Assembly (NCBI GenBank): GCA_019637645.1
Contig: JAHBVH010000014.1
Coordinates: 1-64,000 of the forward strand
Direction of reading: 5' to 3'
Length of the DNA: 64,000 nt
Origin: Caldilineaceae bacterium
GTDB lineage: Bacteria; Chloroflexota; Anaerolineae; Caldilineales; Caldilineaceae
A model generated the notes under the pieces. It had not been told where the DNA came from. It did not search any database and was given only the letters and a program-made list of their open reading frames with translations. Below are positions 27,477 through 37,132 of this stretch, piece by piece. A program made the position numbers and the translations under genes. Position 1 is the stretch's first letter. Each line of letters begins with the position of its first letter.

Positions 27477-27981
27477 AAATATCCCTCGATCTCTGTCCGC
27501 AAAAGATTCTAAAAACATCTGTCAATAATAACAATCGTTTACTTACAATTAATCCCCTGTTAACCCTCACTTGGTATCGTACCTGTAAGTGTCGATATGG
27601 GCTTCAGACCTACGCAGAAGCATATTTCACCAGATAGACCTGTCCAGTGCTAGAACCGAACAGGTCTATCGTGAGTGGTTGTGGATTTCACCAGCCGACC
27701 GGTTACTAAGGGTGGTGTCGCGTAAATCCTGAGGATCTTACCAACAGATGATATACTTGCTGTACATTAAAAATGATTGCTCATCAAACGCGGCTGTGTG
27801 TCCTGTGCCTGCCCGCGTGCTCAGTGGCAGTAAAGGGCTTTTCTCACACCTATGATTGTCGATGAGTCAGAAGCATAGACAAGAGTCAAGATCGTGCTGT
27901 GTAGATTGACGGCAGCTCGGCGAAAGCAATCTCGCTCTTTCTGTTCCCCGTAGGGCACTCCAACGTACAGTTGGGGTGAAC
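27477..27981. other. Intergenic region upstream of the GGDEF-like gene
   Basis: About 500 bp between the sugar transferase gene and the GGDEF-like gene. It contains an imperfect member of the palindrome family at 27633-27670 (GATAGACCTGT ... ACAGGTCTATC) and AT-rich tracts near 27520-27560. I see no coding frame. A promoter for the minus-strand genes may lie here, but no hexamer pair is clear. Confidence 0.45.
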
Positions 27982-28626
27982 TTAATAGGCGCCCCGTTGG
28001 GTAAAGATGGCTGTCACGGTTTGAAACAGAATTTGAATATCGAGCAAAATACTTTTGCGCTCAATATAGGCAATGTCTAAGCGCAGGCGATCATCAAAAT
28101 CTAGATCACTGCGGCCACTGACCTGCCATAGCCCCGTTAGGCCGGGAATCACTTCAAGGCGTTCCGTGTGCCAGAGGGAATAAGTGCTTACGTCAAAAGA
28201 TGTAGGTCGTGGTCCCACCCAACTCATATCACCCTTGATAATATTGAAAATTTGGGGTAATTCATCCAAGCTGGTTTTGCGCAAGATGCGTCCGATGCGT
28301 GTCACCCGAGGATCATTGGTGATCTTGAAATCCGGCCAGGTTAACTCATTCAAATGGGCATATTTCAGCTTCAGTTCTTCCGCATTGGTGGCCATGGTGC
28401 GCAATTTGTACATACGAAAGCGGCGGCCACCTTTTCCTGTGCGCAATTGTTTAAAGAAAATGGGACCTGGATCGTCCAGCCAGATCAATAGCCCACAGAT
28501 CGCAATGATGGGCAAAAGGGTTGGTAGGACTAGCAGACAAAGCGCTAGATCCAAAACACGTTTCATTAATTGGTAATTCTTGCGAAACAAAAAGACATAC
28601 GGTGGACGAACAAGAACCATCTCCAT
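27982..28626 (-). CDS. Bacterial sugar transferase (undecaprenyl-phosphate glycosyl-1-phosphate transferase)
   Basis: A 214-residue monotopic enzyme with the family hallmarks: a re-entrant membrane helix after KRVLDLALCLLVLP, then GPIFFKQLRTGKGGR, FRMYKLRTM, TRIGRILRKTSLDELPQ, GDMSWVGPRP and PGLTGLWQVSGRS. It transfers a sugar-1-phosphate to undecaprenyl phosphate and so starts repeat-unit synthesis. It is the short form, lacking the multi-helix N-terminal region of WbaP/WcaJ. An ATG two codons further in (28620) has better spacing to the GAGGG site. As the first gene on the minus strand after a 1-kb gap it probably heads the polysaccharide operon. Confidence 0.92.
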   Translation of the reverse strand: MEMVLVRPPYVFLFRKNYQLMKRVLDLALCLLVLPTLLPIIAICGLLIWLDDPGPIFFKQLRTGKGGRRFRMYKLRTMATNAEELKLKYAHLNELTWPDFKITNDPRVTRIGRILRKTSLDELPQIFNIIKGDMSWVGPRPTSFDVSTYSLWHTERLEVIPGLTGLWQVSGRSDLDFDDRLRLDIAYIERKSILLDIQILFQTVTAIFTQRGAY

Positions 28627-28910
28627 AACCCTCTACCTTTCTCCAATCACCCATTACTTCTCAACTACTTTACTAATAAATTGCTTTGGGGACCTATAGT
28701 AACGGATGTCACCAACGTGGTGCTCGGCCAACAAATCTAGCTTACATTGGGATCAATTCACGTTTGGGTTATCCGTGAATTTTGGTGCGATGTAAATTTT
28801 TGTTGAAGCGACCACTGGCTTTGGGCGAACCGTCAAGCGTGATAAACACCGCTAGCGTCGTAAGAGAATTGCTTGTGGTAACCAGCTTACGACAATTGAC
28901 TCATAGGTCC

Positions 28911-28916
28911 ATTATA
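28911..28916 (-). promoter_or_regulatory. Possible -10 element for the polysaccharide operon
   Basis: On the minus strand the sequence reads CTATATAATGG, an extended TATAAT-like element about 285 bp upstream of the sugar transferase. The matching -35 (ATTAAA at 17 bp) is poor, so the call is weak. Confidence 0.25.
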
Positions 28917-29336
28917 TAGCAGACTTAGCCTGATTTAATATTACAATGTGCTTACCAAATTAAGGATGCTTGTCCAGATTTCTCCTCCATTTGGCTGATA
29001 AATTTACAAGTTATCTGGCGGAATTCTCGCGAATAAGCCGCGTTGCGCACGACTTTGATTAGCGCCACCTTCGCCTGACCTTATTCTTCCGAATTGCTTG
29101 CCACCCTCCTTTGCTTTGGCAATCCACCTGGATTATTTGCGTATCCAGGTGATAAAAATCTAAGTTATTTGTTGTATTAAGTTGCCTATATTTAATCGTT
29201 AAAATTCGCAAAATCCTGCAAATCTAGTTTATGAGATTTTATTTGATTTTAGGAAGATAAAATTGTGGGAAATCTTGGCCTATATTCAGCCGTACTGATC
29301 ACACGCATGTATACGCAAAGGTCGCTTTAGCACCGA

Positions 29337-29370
29337 AGAGCGGTCAGGTTTTGCAAAACCTGACCGCTCT
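29337..29370 (+). terminator. Perfect palindrome followed by a T-tract
   Basis: The arms AGAGCGGTCAGGTTTT and AAAACCTGACCGCTCT form a perfect 16-bp stem with a GC centre. On the plus strand it runs straight into a run of T (CTCTTTTTTACG), the form of an intrinsic terminator. No plus-strand gene ends here, so the element is best seen as a member of the dispersed palindrome family; its right flank ACGTAAGTCCTAT is the end motif seen at 45.4 kb. Confidence 0.55.
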
Positions 29371-29638
29371 TTTTTACGTAAGTCCTATCCAGAACAAACA
29401 CCCAATGAGGAACATCAAAGAGGGCAGGGTCTCTTGACCCAGCAAACTGGGACGGAAGGTTGCCAAGCATAAGTGGCAATGCTCTTTTCAACGCGGATAA
29501 AAGTAAATCGCTGCTTGGGTCAAGCCCGGTCAGCGTTCATCGCCCTGACTAAGCTTCACGCAAACTTGCTAATCGCGTTCCTGGAAATCGGCGCGTGAGC
29601 CGTTCGCGGGCGTGGCGGGCGGCCAACCTGCTTTGAGC

Positions 29639-30817
29639 TCAGGCAAGGCGCTCTACCGGCTGTACAGCTTCCCACTGGCTGCTATGCCAAGATCGGATCA
29701 TCGCTTGTTGTACAGCAGCTAGGGCAAGGGCGCTGGCAAAACTCGGTTCGTACTGCTGGCCTTCGACAATCGATCGGAGAAAATGATAGGCTTCGATACA
29801 CTTGAGGTCTTCATAACCAAGACCAATCCCATCCCCAGGGTTAAAACGTCCATGGAAAGGAAAGCTGGGGCCGCCAAGGAGCGTCGTGTAGCCATCATGT
29901 GCGGGATCTTCATCGGGTAGATAAAGCGCCAACTCATTGAGGCGCTCAAAATTCCACTTGAGTGCCCCTTTGGTCCCATTCACTTCAAAGGACATTTCAC
30001 ACTTCGGGCCAAAGATGGCGCGGCAGGTTTCAAAGCTACCTTGTGCCCCATTCGCAAAGCGCACCAACGCGCTCACGTAATCTTCGTTCTCCACAGGGCC
30101 GGTGGGATCACTGGGCTGGCCTAGACCAAAATGGGTACCTTGGCCGGTTGGGAGTGGTCGGTCGGTGATAAAGGTGTGGCGCTGGCTGACCACTTGCTCG
30201 ATGGGGCCGATGAGCATGTGCGCCATGTCAACCACATGCGACATAATATCGCCCAGAACCCCACTGCCCGCGTATGCTTGTTTGAACCGCCAAGTTAAAT
30301 GTCCCAACGGATTGCTGCCGTACATGGCAAAAAAACGGCCACGATAGTGTGTGATTTTGCCGAGCCGACCTTCTTCAATCAGCTGTTTGGCGTATTGTAC
30401 CATAGGCGCCCAGCGGTAGTTAAATCCGACAAAGCTCATCACACCGGCTTGGCGCGCCAACGCTTCGATGGTGGCCGTCTCTTCGGGAGTGCGCCCAACG
30501 GGCTTTTCGCAAAAGACATGCTTGCCTGCCGCCGTGGCCGCCCGTACCATTTCAAGGTGCAGGTAGTTGGGCGACGCAATGTTGACAACCTGGACGGCTG
30601 GGTGCGTAATCACCGCCTGCCAATCGGTGGTGGCTTCGGCAAAGCCGAGTGCCTCTTTGGCCTGTTGCGCCCGCGCGGCCACATCATCGGCACAGATTAC
30701 CAACTGTGGGCGAATGCCGCTATCATAAAAGCGATCGGGAATATTGCGGTAGGCGCGGCTATGGGCCATCCCCATCCAGCCCATTCCAATGACGCCGATG
30801 CCGAGCGAATGTGTCAT
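29639..30817 (-). CDS. Gfo/Idh/MocA family oxidoreductase, inositol-dehydrogenase-like
   Basis: A 392-residue NAD(P)-dependent dehydrogenase. The N-terminal Rossmann fold has [16 protein letters not shown], the cofactor/active-site motif is [11 protein letters not shown] (EKP lysine), and the C-terminal domain includes [19 protein letters not shown] with the catalytic-type H...D. The ATG at 30817 is preceded by GGGAGTG; an eight-residue-longer start at 30841 lacks a site. Position at the end of the iol genes makes it the candidate for the first step (inositol to scyllo-inosose) or for an isomer. It is longer than canonical IolG (about 340). Confidence 0.82.
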   Translation of the reverse strand: MTHSLGIGVIGMGWMGMAHSRAYRNIPDRFYDSGIRPQLVICADDVAARAQQAKEALGFAEATTDWQAVITHPAVQVVNIASPNYLHLEMVRAATAAGKHVFCEKPVGRTPEETATIEALARQAGVMSFVGFNYRWAPMVQYAKQLIEEGRLGKITHYRGRFFAMYGSNPLGHLTWRFKQAYAGSGVLGDIMSHVVDMAHMLIGPIEQVVSQRHTFITDRPLPTGQGTHFGLGQPSDPTGPVENEDYVSALVRFANGAQGSFETCRAIFGPKCEMSFEVNGTKGALKWNFERLNELALYLPDEDPAHDGYTTLLGGPSFPFHGRFNPGDGIGLGYEDLKCIEAYHFLRSIVEGQQYEPSFASALALAAVQQAMIRSWHSSQWEAVQPVERLA

Positions 30818-30862
30818 ATGCACTCCCCATGGGTGATACACAATTGGTTGGGTGACCAGAGC

Positions 30863-30889
30863 CCTGGCCGGTTTTCAAAACCGGTCAGG
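30863..30889. repeat. Dispersed palindrome
   Basis: CCTGGCCGGTTTT and AAAACCGGTCAGG pair with one mismatch. The element lies in the short gap between iolA and the oxidoreductase gene, where it could act as an intra-operon processing or attenuation hairpin. Confidence 0.55.
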
Positions 30890-30913
30890 TCTTGCCCCCG
30901 TACGTACCGGCTC

Positions 30914-32392
30914 TTAAAACTTCCGGCTCCATTCGCGGGGCCAACGTTCTACCACTACCTTGGTCTGGGTGTAGAATTCTACCCCATGGCGCGACTGGGC
31001 ATGCAGATCGCCAAAGAAGCTCTCATTCCACCCGCTAAAGGGGAAATAGGCCATGGGCGCAGCAACCCCAATGTTGATGCCAACGTTACCGGCATCGACT
31101 TCGTGGCGGAATTTGCGCGCGATGGAGCCGTTGGTGGTGAAGATACTTGCTTGGTTGCCATAGGCGCGGTTATTCACCAAGGCAATCGCTTGGTCAACAT
31201 CATTGGCATGCATGAGGCTGAGGACCGGGCCAAAGATTTCGGTTTTGGCAATTTCACCAGCGGGGTTAACATTCTCCAGAATGGTGGGGTAGACCCAATA
31301 GCCATCTTCATAGCCGCTGACTTTTTTGTTCCGGCCATCGACCAACACATTTGCCCCTTCTTGCGCTCCCTTGGCGATCAACCCTTCAATGCGGGCCTTA
31401 CTCTCCGGCGTAATAACCGGCCCCATTTCTGTGCCGCTATCGAGGCCATAGCCCACTTTGCGGCTGCTGGCGGCGTCGGCAATATGCTCAGTGAAGACTT
31501 GCTTGGCGTCGCCAACGGTCACGGCTACCGAGACGGCCAAACAGCGTTGCCCAGCACAGCCAAAGGCCGAATCGGCCAAGATACGCGTCGTGGTCTCCAT
31601 GTCAGCATCCGGCATGATCACCACGGGGTTCTTGGCTCCCCCTTGACATTGGGCCCGCTTGCCATTGGCCGTGGCGCGGCTATAGACATATTTGGCAACT
31701 GGTGTAGAACCGACAAAGCTAATGGCCTTGACGCCAGGATGGTCCAGTAGCGCATCGACCGTCTCTTTGCCACCATTCATCAATTGCACCACGCCAGCCG
31801 GAAAGCCAGCCTGCTCTAAGCAAGCAAAGAGCTTCTGCGAGGTCATCGAAACTTTTTCACTGGGCTTGAGGATGAAACAATTGCCTGTAACCAAGGCATA
31901 GGGCAGGAACCAGAGGGGAATCATGCCCGGGAAGTTAAAGGGCGTAATGGCCGCGACGACACCGAGTGGCTGCCGGAACATATGCTCATCAATACCGCGG
32001 GCAATATCCTCATTATTATACCCCTGCATCAGGATCGGCGCACCACAGGCCACTTCCACATTTTCAATGCCACGGCGTAGCTCGCCGACACTTTCGGCAT
32101 AGGTCTTGCCACATTCATTGACGATGGTGCGTGCCAGATCGTCAAGATTCTCTTCCAGCAAAGTCTTTAGCTTGAACATCGGCTGGATCCGGTCGCCAAC
32201 GGGTGTCTCTTTCCACTCTGCAAAGGCTTTTTGACCCGCTTCGACCGCCGCGGCGACCTCCGCACCCGGCGAAAGGGGAACGCTCGTTAGCGCTTGTGCC
32301 GTGGCGGGATTGGTAATATCCAAAAATGAACCAGCGCTCGACTTGGTCCACTGGCCGTTAATAAAGTTGAGTAGGTGTCCATTTTGTTGCAT
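30914..32392 (-). CDS. iolA: Methylmalonate-semialdehyde dehydrogenase (CoA-acylating)
   Basis: A 492-residue aldehyde dehydrogenase of the MmsA/IolA branch. It has [19 protein letters not shown], the NAD-site [27 protein letters not shown], and the catalytic cysteine motif [10 protein letters not shown]. It converts malonate semialdehyde (or methylmalonate semialdehyde) to acetyl-CoA (propionyl-CoA), the last step of the inositol pathway. An AAGGGG site precedes the ATG. Length is typical. Position between iolD and a dehydrogenase supports the iol assignment over valine catabolism. Confidence 0.93.
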   Translation of the reverse strand: MQQNGHLLNFINGQWTKSSAGSFLDITNPATAQALTSVPLSPGAEVAAAVEAGQKAFAEWKETPVGDRIQPMFKLKTLLEENLDDLARTIVNECGKTYAESVGELRRGIENVEVACGAPILMQGYNNEDIARGIDEHMFRQPLGVVAAITPFNFPGMIPLWFLPYALVTGNCFILKPSEKVSMTSQKLFACLEQAGFPAGVVQLMNGGKETVDALLDHPGVKAISFVGSTPVAKYVYSRATANGKRAQCQGGAKNPVVIMPDADMETTTRILADSAFGCAGQRCLAVSVAVTVGDAKQVFTEHIADAASSRKVGYGLDSGTEMGPVITPESKARIEGLIAKGAQEGANVLVDGRNKKVSGYEDGYWVYPTILENVNPAGEIAKTEIFGPVLSLMHANDVDQAIALVNNRAYGNQASIFTTNGSIARKFRHEVDAGNVGINIGVAAPMAYFPFSGWNESFFGDLHAQSRHGVEFYTQTKVVVERWPREWSRKF

Positions 32393-32477
32393 GTGATTCC
32401 CCTTGAAAATACCATTGATTGCATTGATCTTGTCTGCATTGGCCCTTGCCGTCTCAGACCTGACAGGTGTAGTGGGC

Positions 32478-34367
32478 TTATAGAAAATAGCGTTCTTTGG
32501 CGCGCATCTCTTCCCACTCTTCGCGGGCGGCTTGTACGGTCTCGCGTTCGCTCACTTCGGCAATCGGCACATCCCACCAGCTATCGTAGCCAGGGACGCC
32601 GAAATAGCGGTCGTTGCGCACGTAGAGCACGGTGGTGTGGTCAATCTCTTTGGCCGTTTGTAGCCCGGTGACTAACTCATCGTAGCCGTTGCACTCAATC
32701 ACATGCGCACCCAAGCTACGCGCATTCATGACGAGATCGACTGGTAGATCTGCCACTGCATCGCCTAGTTCATCCGTCGGATGGCCGTATTTCGTGTAGG
32801 CATAGCGAGTGCCAAAGCCCTGATCGCCAACTGAACGGCTTAACGAGCCAATGCTCTTATAGCCACGGTTGTCGAGGAGGACAATCGTCAATTTGTAGCC
32901 CTCTTGAATCGACGTAATAATGTCGTTAGCCAACATCAAATAACTGCCATCACCGACCATGACATAGACCTCACGGCTTGGCTCGGCCATTTTGACCCCC
33001 AAACCGCCGGCAATTTCATAGCCCATGGTGCTGAAGCCATATTCTAGGTGATATTGGCGGGGGTGGCGGGTACGCCAAAGCTTGTGGAGATCGCCCGGTA
33101 GGCTACCCGCTGCACAGACCATCACCGCTTCTGGATCGCCGTGCGCATTGACCGCGCCAATGAGTGCCCCTTGCGCGGGGAGGCCGCTCTCCGCCGTTTG
33201 AATGGCGTAGATGCGGCTCACTTCCTTTTCCCAAGCATTGTGGAGATCGTGGGCCTGCTCTTGGTTTTCAGGATTATTCGTGTAGTCATGAAGAGTCGCA
33301 CCTAGCTCCTGCAAAGTTACCTGAGCGTCGCCGACCACCGGCAGCGCCTGATGTTTATAGGCATCAAACTCGGCAACATTGATGTTGATAAAGCGTACAT
33401 CTGGGTGCTGGAACTGAGTTTTGCTGGCGGTGGTAAAGTCGCTATAGCGGGTGCCGATGCCAATGATCAGGTCGGCTTCTTTGGCAATGCGGTTTGCGGC
33501 CAAGGTGCCGGTGACGCCCACGGCACCCAAGCAGAGGGGGTGATCATAGCGCAAGCTCCCTTTGCCAGCCATGGTTTCCCCCACAGGAATGCCCGTCTGC
33601 TCAACAAATTGGCGGAGAGCTGCCGTTGCTTCGCTATAGAGTACGCCACCGCCGGCAATGATCAGGGGCTTTTTCGCCTGACGAATCCAGGTCGCGGCCT
33701 GTTCCAAGGCGCGCCGGTCGGCGCGGTTGCGTGGAATATGCCACACCCGTTTCTGAAAGAGCGCCACCGGGTAGTCATGGGCTTCGGCCTGGACATCTTG
33801 GGGGAGTGCCAACGTAACCGCGCCCGTCTCGGTGGGGCTGGTGAGCACGCGCATGGCTTCGGGGAGGGCCGTGATGAGCTGGTCGGGCCGGTTAATGCGA
33901 TCCCAATAGCGGCTGACTGGGCGGAAACAGTCATTGACGGAAATGTCCTGGCTGTGTTCGGATTCGAGCTGTTGCAGCACCGGTGCGACATTGCGGCGCG
34001 CAAAAATATCGCCGGGCAACAACAGGACGGGCACCCGGTTGACCGTCGCAGCGGCGGCCCCGGTGATCATGTTGGTGGCACCGGGGCCAATCGAGGTGGT
34101 ACAGACGAGGGTACGGAGACGATTCGCCTGTTTGGCAAAGGCCGCGGCTGTATGAACCATGGATTGCTCGTTGCGTGTCTGATAGTAGCGAAAATCGCGG
34201 TATTGATGCAACGCTTGCCCCATACCGGCGACGTTGCCATGTCCAAAGATGCCAAAACAGCCAGCGAAAAATTGATGCTCGATCCCATCGCGCTCGCTGT
34301 ATTGATTTTGGAGAAACCGAATCACGGCTTGGGCTGTGGTTAAGCGAATGATTGATTGGTTACTCAT
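32478..34367 (-). CDS. iolD: 3D-(3,5/4)-trihydroxycyclohexane-1,2-dione acylhydrolase
   Basis: A 629-residue thiamine-diphosphate enzyme. The N-terminal domain has [20 protein letters not shown] and the central domain has [14 protein letters not shown]. The C-terminal ThDP-binding motif is [22 protein letters not shown] with the GDG...N signature 25-30 residues apart. It opens the ring of the trione to 5-deoxy-glucuronate. The protein matches IolD in length and in the [10 protein letters not shown] block. The start has an AGAGGAAG site. It is preceded on the minus strand by two genes unrelated to inositol metabolism. Confidence 0.94.
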   Translation of the reverse strand: MSNQSIIRLTTAQAVIRFLQNQYSERDGIEHQFFAGCFGIFGHGNVAGMGQALHQYRDFRYYQTRNEQSMVHTAAAFAKQANRLRTLVCTTSIGPGATNMITGAAAATVNRVPVLLLPGDIFARRNVAPVLQQLESEHSQDISVNDCFRPVSRYWDRINRPDQLITALPEAMRVLTSPTETGAVTLALPQDVQAEAHDYPVALFQKRVWHIPRNRADRRALEQAATWIRQAKKPLIIAGGGVLYSEATAALRQFVEQTGIPVGETMAGKGSLRYDHPLCLGAVGVTGTLAANRIAKEADLIIGIGTRYSDFTTASKTQFQHPDVRFININVAEFDAYKHQALPVVGDAQVTLQELGATLHDYTNNPENQEQAHDLHNAWEKEVSRIYAIQTAESGLPAQGALIGAVNAHGDPEAVMVCAAGSLPGDLHKLWRTRHPRQYHLEYGFSTMGYEIAGGLGVKMAEPSREVYVMVGDGSYLMLANDIITSIQEGYKLTIVLLDNRGYKSIGSLSRSVGDQGFGTRYAYTKYGHPTDELGDAVADLPVDLVMNARSLGAHVIECNGYDELVTGLQTAKEIDHTTVLYVRNDRYFGVPGYDSWWDVPIAEVSERETVQAAREEWEEMRAKERYFL

Positions 34368-34410
34368 GCTGCTTCCTCTTGTCTTCTTTGCTCTCTATTC
34401 CCTGTCAGTA

Positions 34411-34449
34411 GCGAGAGCTATCCGATTTTCAAAACCGGCCAGCTCTCGC
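34411..34449. repeat. Hairpin of the dispersed palindrome type
   Basis: GCGAGAGCT and AGCTCTCGC flank an inner imperfect palindrome (CCGATTTTCAAAACCGG). It lies between the iolD start and the end of the upstream membrane-protein gene. Confidence 0.5.
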
Positions 34450-34466
34450 TTTGCGTAGCTCCTCGC

Positions 34467-37130
34467 TTAGTCGGTTAACATCCAAGTGGCGACGTTGGTA
34501 ATGAGCTGGGTGCTCTCTTCTTCGGGCAATCCAGTGAGCGCGATGCCAATTAACATTAAGCGGGAATCATTCCCGCTTTCTGCTTCATCCATCACAACAA
34601 CGAGCAGCGGGGCCGCGGCATCTTCGCTTTCGGGGCCACGTTGGAGGGCAACCTGGGCCCCACTTTCGTCGGCGGCAATCGGACTGAGATCGGCGGCGGT
34701 TTGCGCGGTGCTCAGCGGCATGGGTTCATCGGGCAGGCCAGCGACCAACGCCGGAATCGTGGCGGTGGTGACAACATCGCGCACTGCCGAAGCGGCTGGG
34801 AGGCCAGGAAGGGGGAAGCGGCTGCTCAGCGTGAGACGACCGCCAGCGCGTACATAGCCAAAGACTAGATCCATATCTTCGACGGATAACTTGCCATTGG
34901 CATACCCTGCATTGCTCCAGATCACCCAAGCATATTTGCCCATATCGGTGGCGGTGGGGACTCCTTGCGAATCGGCATCCCAAAGATCGACATTGTGGCC
35001 TGCGCCGATCAATGTTTGTAGATAGAGATCGGCCTCGCTGATCTCCGTTGGACCGCCTTGCGCCCGGTTGTCATCGACTAATAAAATTCCCGAGCGTGGG
35101 GTTGGTGGGGTTTCCGGTTTGCTATCGCCTGTGTCGCCCGTATTGCCTGGTGGATTGTTCTGGCTACTGCCGCCATTGGAACTATTACTCCCTGAGCTAC
35201 TGCTCGATGAGCTTCTCTCGGGTGGCAGCGAGCAGAAGGTCAGTTGGGGGCTAGTCACACAATTGCTAAAATCGTTGGTGAGCAGCCGCGTCACGCCGGC
35301 ATCGATGCCCCGCCGATCCGCACCAAGCACGGCTAAGAGTAAGGCACCGTCGTCACGCGTGCTTTGCGCGATCACCACGGTTTCATCGGCCAACAAACGC
35401 AGACCAGAAGCTGTCTCCAGATAGGTTGTAATCAATACCCGCGTTTCCACCTGCGGCGTGACCGCAACCGTCGTTGTCACCGCAGCGGTCACGGTCAAAG
35501 ACGTGGTGGCTGCAGGCGTGCGGGGCGTCACCGTCACCGCGCTGGTCGTAGTGATCGCGCTAGTGGTAGTGATCGCGCTAGTGGTAGTGATCGCGCTAGT
35601 GGTGGTGATGGGCTTACTGTCGTTGTCTGGCGCCGTGTTCTCTTCAGTGGTATCATCATCCTGATCTTCCTCAGGCTTGTCGCTGGTGTCTTCTGCGGAT
35701 GGTTCCTCTCCCGCGTTATCCGCTGGCGTCTCATCTTCAGTTGCCGCTTCTGCGGTGGGTTCTGCCACTACCTCATTTTCTGCCTCATTTTCTGCCTCTT
35801 CATCTATACTGCTCGTCGTATTGGCCGGGGCTGGCGTTGGTGTCGCTTGGACGGTCACCGTAATGGTGGTCGTTTCGGTGAACACCTGAATGCCTAGATC
35901 GGCCACAATAGTACTCTTGACGAGCCCCGTGTTGTAGTCAGCCAAATAGATCAGATCTTTGCCACGGGTCTCGGCATTGCTTTGAGTATTGCTGAACACC
36001 TGGCCATTGGTGAGGGTCAGGCTGCGTCCTGTGCTCTCTAGCCGCTGTTGCAACTGTGCGCCTTGTGCCAACAGGTTGGCATCAATCGCCGATTGGGAAC
36101 CGTAGGAGAGGATCACCTCTTTGCCCAGGTAGTCGGGGAAATCGACCATAGTGTTATTGCGCTGATCCGCGGTCAGGAAATCGGCCACATACTCCACCAT
36201 GCGTTGGTTGTCATGGCGAACTCGGTAGGCTTCGCTCAGTACATCAAAGTCGCTGAGCGCTAAGACGCGGCCTTGGGTACCACGCCCAGCGACCCCGCCA
36301 ATGGCGACGGTGGCAAAGCCTTTCTGGCCGGTGCGCAGACTGCTTAACGTAGTGTCAATACTCCGCATCTGCACATTGACGGCACCGCTAATGCTTCGCC
36401 CACCGTAGAATGCAATGTTGGCGTCCGCCAACGCTGCGGCCGGCTGCTCTTCATCGTCTGCGGCCGCGTCTTGTTCCGCGTCAGTCGCTTCAACAAAGAA
36501 AAAGGTATAGTTGCCATCATTCTGCGCGGTATCGTAGAGATAGTCATCATGGAAAACGATCCCAAAAGGCTCGGCTAGAATATTAACCAAGGAGGGAAAG
36601 TCACCCGTAATATCGGGGTCGCTCACCAGCAAAAGGCGTCCTCCATCGGCCACAAAGCGCTCGGCAACGGCAATCTCTTGGGGCGTCCAGAGGAAAAAGG
36701 GACTAACGACAATCAGCGCACTAGCTTCTTTGAGCTGTGCCGCCAAGTCGGTCGATTGATCGGGAAATTGCGCCGAACTTTCCAACGCCATGGTATTGAC
36801 TTGGGAGATCCAATAATGAAGACCTATCCCACGGTCGGCTAACGCATCGGCCAGGGGCTGCAAGTGCGCTGGGCTCAGAAAACTATAATGGGCAAAATCG
36901 ACCACCACGGGGCCGCGGCGCAAGGCCGGTCCGTCGGTTGCGGCAACCTGCTGGATGGCTTGGGCGGTTGGCGTTGGCATGGGCGTAGCAGCAAAGGAAA
37001 GCTCAGGCACATCCGGCGGTGTATAATTACGTTCGTTATAGCGCCAGCCTAGATCACGGACAAGCGTGGGCGCAACCAGCAAAGCAAGGCCCAGCACAAA
37101 GATCAAAAAGCGACGAAAAAAGGTAAGCAT
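34467..37130 (-). CDS. Large membrane-anchored protein with DUF4350/GldG-like domain and acidic, Thr/Ser-rich insert
   Basis: An 887-residue protein with one N-terminal membrane helix (about 8-24) and an extracytoplasmic region. Residues about 70-330 resemble the DUF4350/GldG-like fold found in ABC-associated proteins (VVVDFAHYSFLS, ALIVVSPFFLWTPQEIAVAERFVADGGRLLLVSDPD). A very acidic section (about 450-510), four tandem AITTTS-type repeats, a long Ser run and a second copy of the fold (about 690-880, LLVDDNRAQGG, YAWVIWSNAGY) follow. It starts 2 bp after the S49 peptidase stop, and its GGGGAA ribosome site lies within that gene's last codons, so the two are coupled. I do not recognise a precise function. 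Confidence 0.6.
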   Translation of the reverse strand: MLTFFRRFLIFVLGLALLVAPTLVRDLGWRYNERNYTPPDVPELSFAATPMPTPTAQAIQQVAATDGPALRRGPVVVDFAHYSFLSPAHLQPLADALADRGIGLHYWISQVNTMALESSAQFPDQSTDLAAQLKEASALIVVSPFFLWTPQEIAVAERFVADGGRLLLVSDPDITGDFPSLVNILAEPFGIVFHDDYLYDTAQNDGNYTFFFVEATDAEQDAAADDEEQPAAALADANIAFYGGRSISGAVNVQMRSIDTTLSSLRTGQKGFATVAIGGVAGRGTQGRVLALSDFDVLSEAYRVRHDNQRMVEYVADFLTADQRNNTMVDFPDYLGKEVILSYGSQSAIDANLLAQGAQLQQRLESTGRSLTLTNGQVFSNTQSNAETRGKDLIYLADYNTGLVKSTIVADLGIQVFTETTTITVTVQATPTPAPANTTSSIDEEAENEAENEVVAEPTAEAATEDETPADNAGEEPSAEDTSDKPEEDQDDDTTEENTAPDNDSKPITTTSAITTTSAITTTSAITTTSAVTVTPRTPAATTSLTVTAAVTTTVAVTPQVETRVLITTYLETASGLRLLADETVVIAQSTRDDGALLLAVLGADRRGIDAGVTRLLTNDFSNCVTSPQLTFCSLPPERSSSSSSSGSNSSNGGSSQNNPPGNTGDTGDSKPETPPTPRSGILLVDDNRAQGGPTEISEADLYLQTLIGAGHNVDLWDADSQGVPTATDMGKYAWVIWSNAGYANGKLSVEDMDLVFGYVRAGGRLTLSSRFPLPGLPAASAVRDVVTTATIPALVAGLPDEPMPLSTAQTAADLSPIAADESGAQVALQRGPESEDAAAPLLVVVMDEAESGNDSRLMLIGIALTGLPEEESTQLITNVATWMLTD
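35541..35612 (-). repeat. Minisatellite of 18-bp units coding for Thr/Ser/Ile repeats
   Basis: The plus strand shows three to four copies of GTGATCGCGCTAGTGGTA, with the last diverging. On the minus strand this encodes (A-I-T-T-T-S)n in the linker of the large membrane-anchored protein. The copies are nearly identical at DNA level, implying recent expansion. Confidence 0.75.
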
Positions 37131-37132
37131 AC

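Larger units (their letters stand above)
28627..29638. other. One-kilobase non-coding, AT-richer region
   Basis: No plausible gene occurs between the sugar transferase and the Gfo/Idh/MocA oxidoreductase of the inositol cluster. The stretch 28900-29270 is clearly richer in A and T than the flanks. It includes a possible -10 for the polysaccharide operon and a perfect 34-nt palindrome at 29337-29370. It separates two functionally different minus-strand units. Confidence 0.55.

Noticed and set aside
29430..29540. Riboswitch-like stretch with GGGACGGAAGG resembling part of c-di-GMP or cobalamin riboswitches
   Set aside because: Only a short block matches; the surrounding helices and conserved loops are missing, and it is downstream of its neighbouring minus-strand gene.
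30299..31750. Long plus-strand open frame (483 codons) opposite iolA
   Set aside because: It is antisense to a clear aldehyde dehydrogenase and reflects codon bias of the real gene; no recognisable domain.
33351..34343. Plus-strand open frame (330 codons) opposite iolD
   Set aside because: Antisense to a well-conserved ThDP enzyme and without features of its own.
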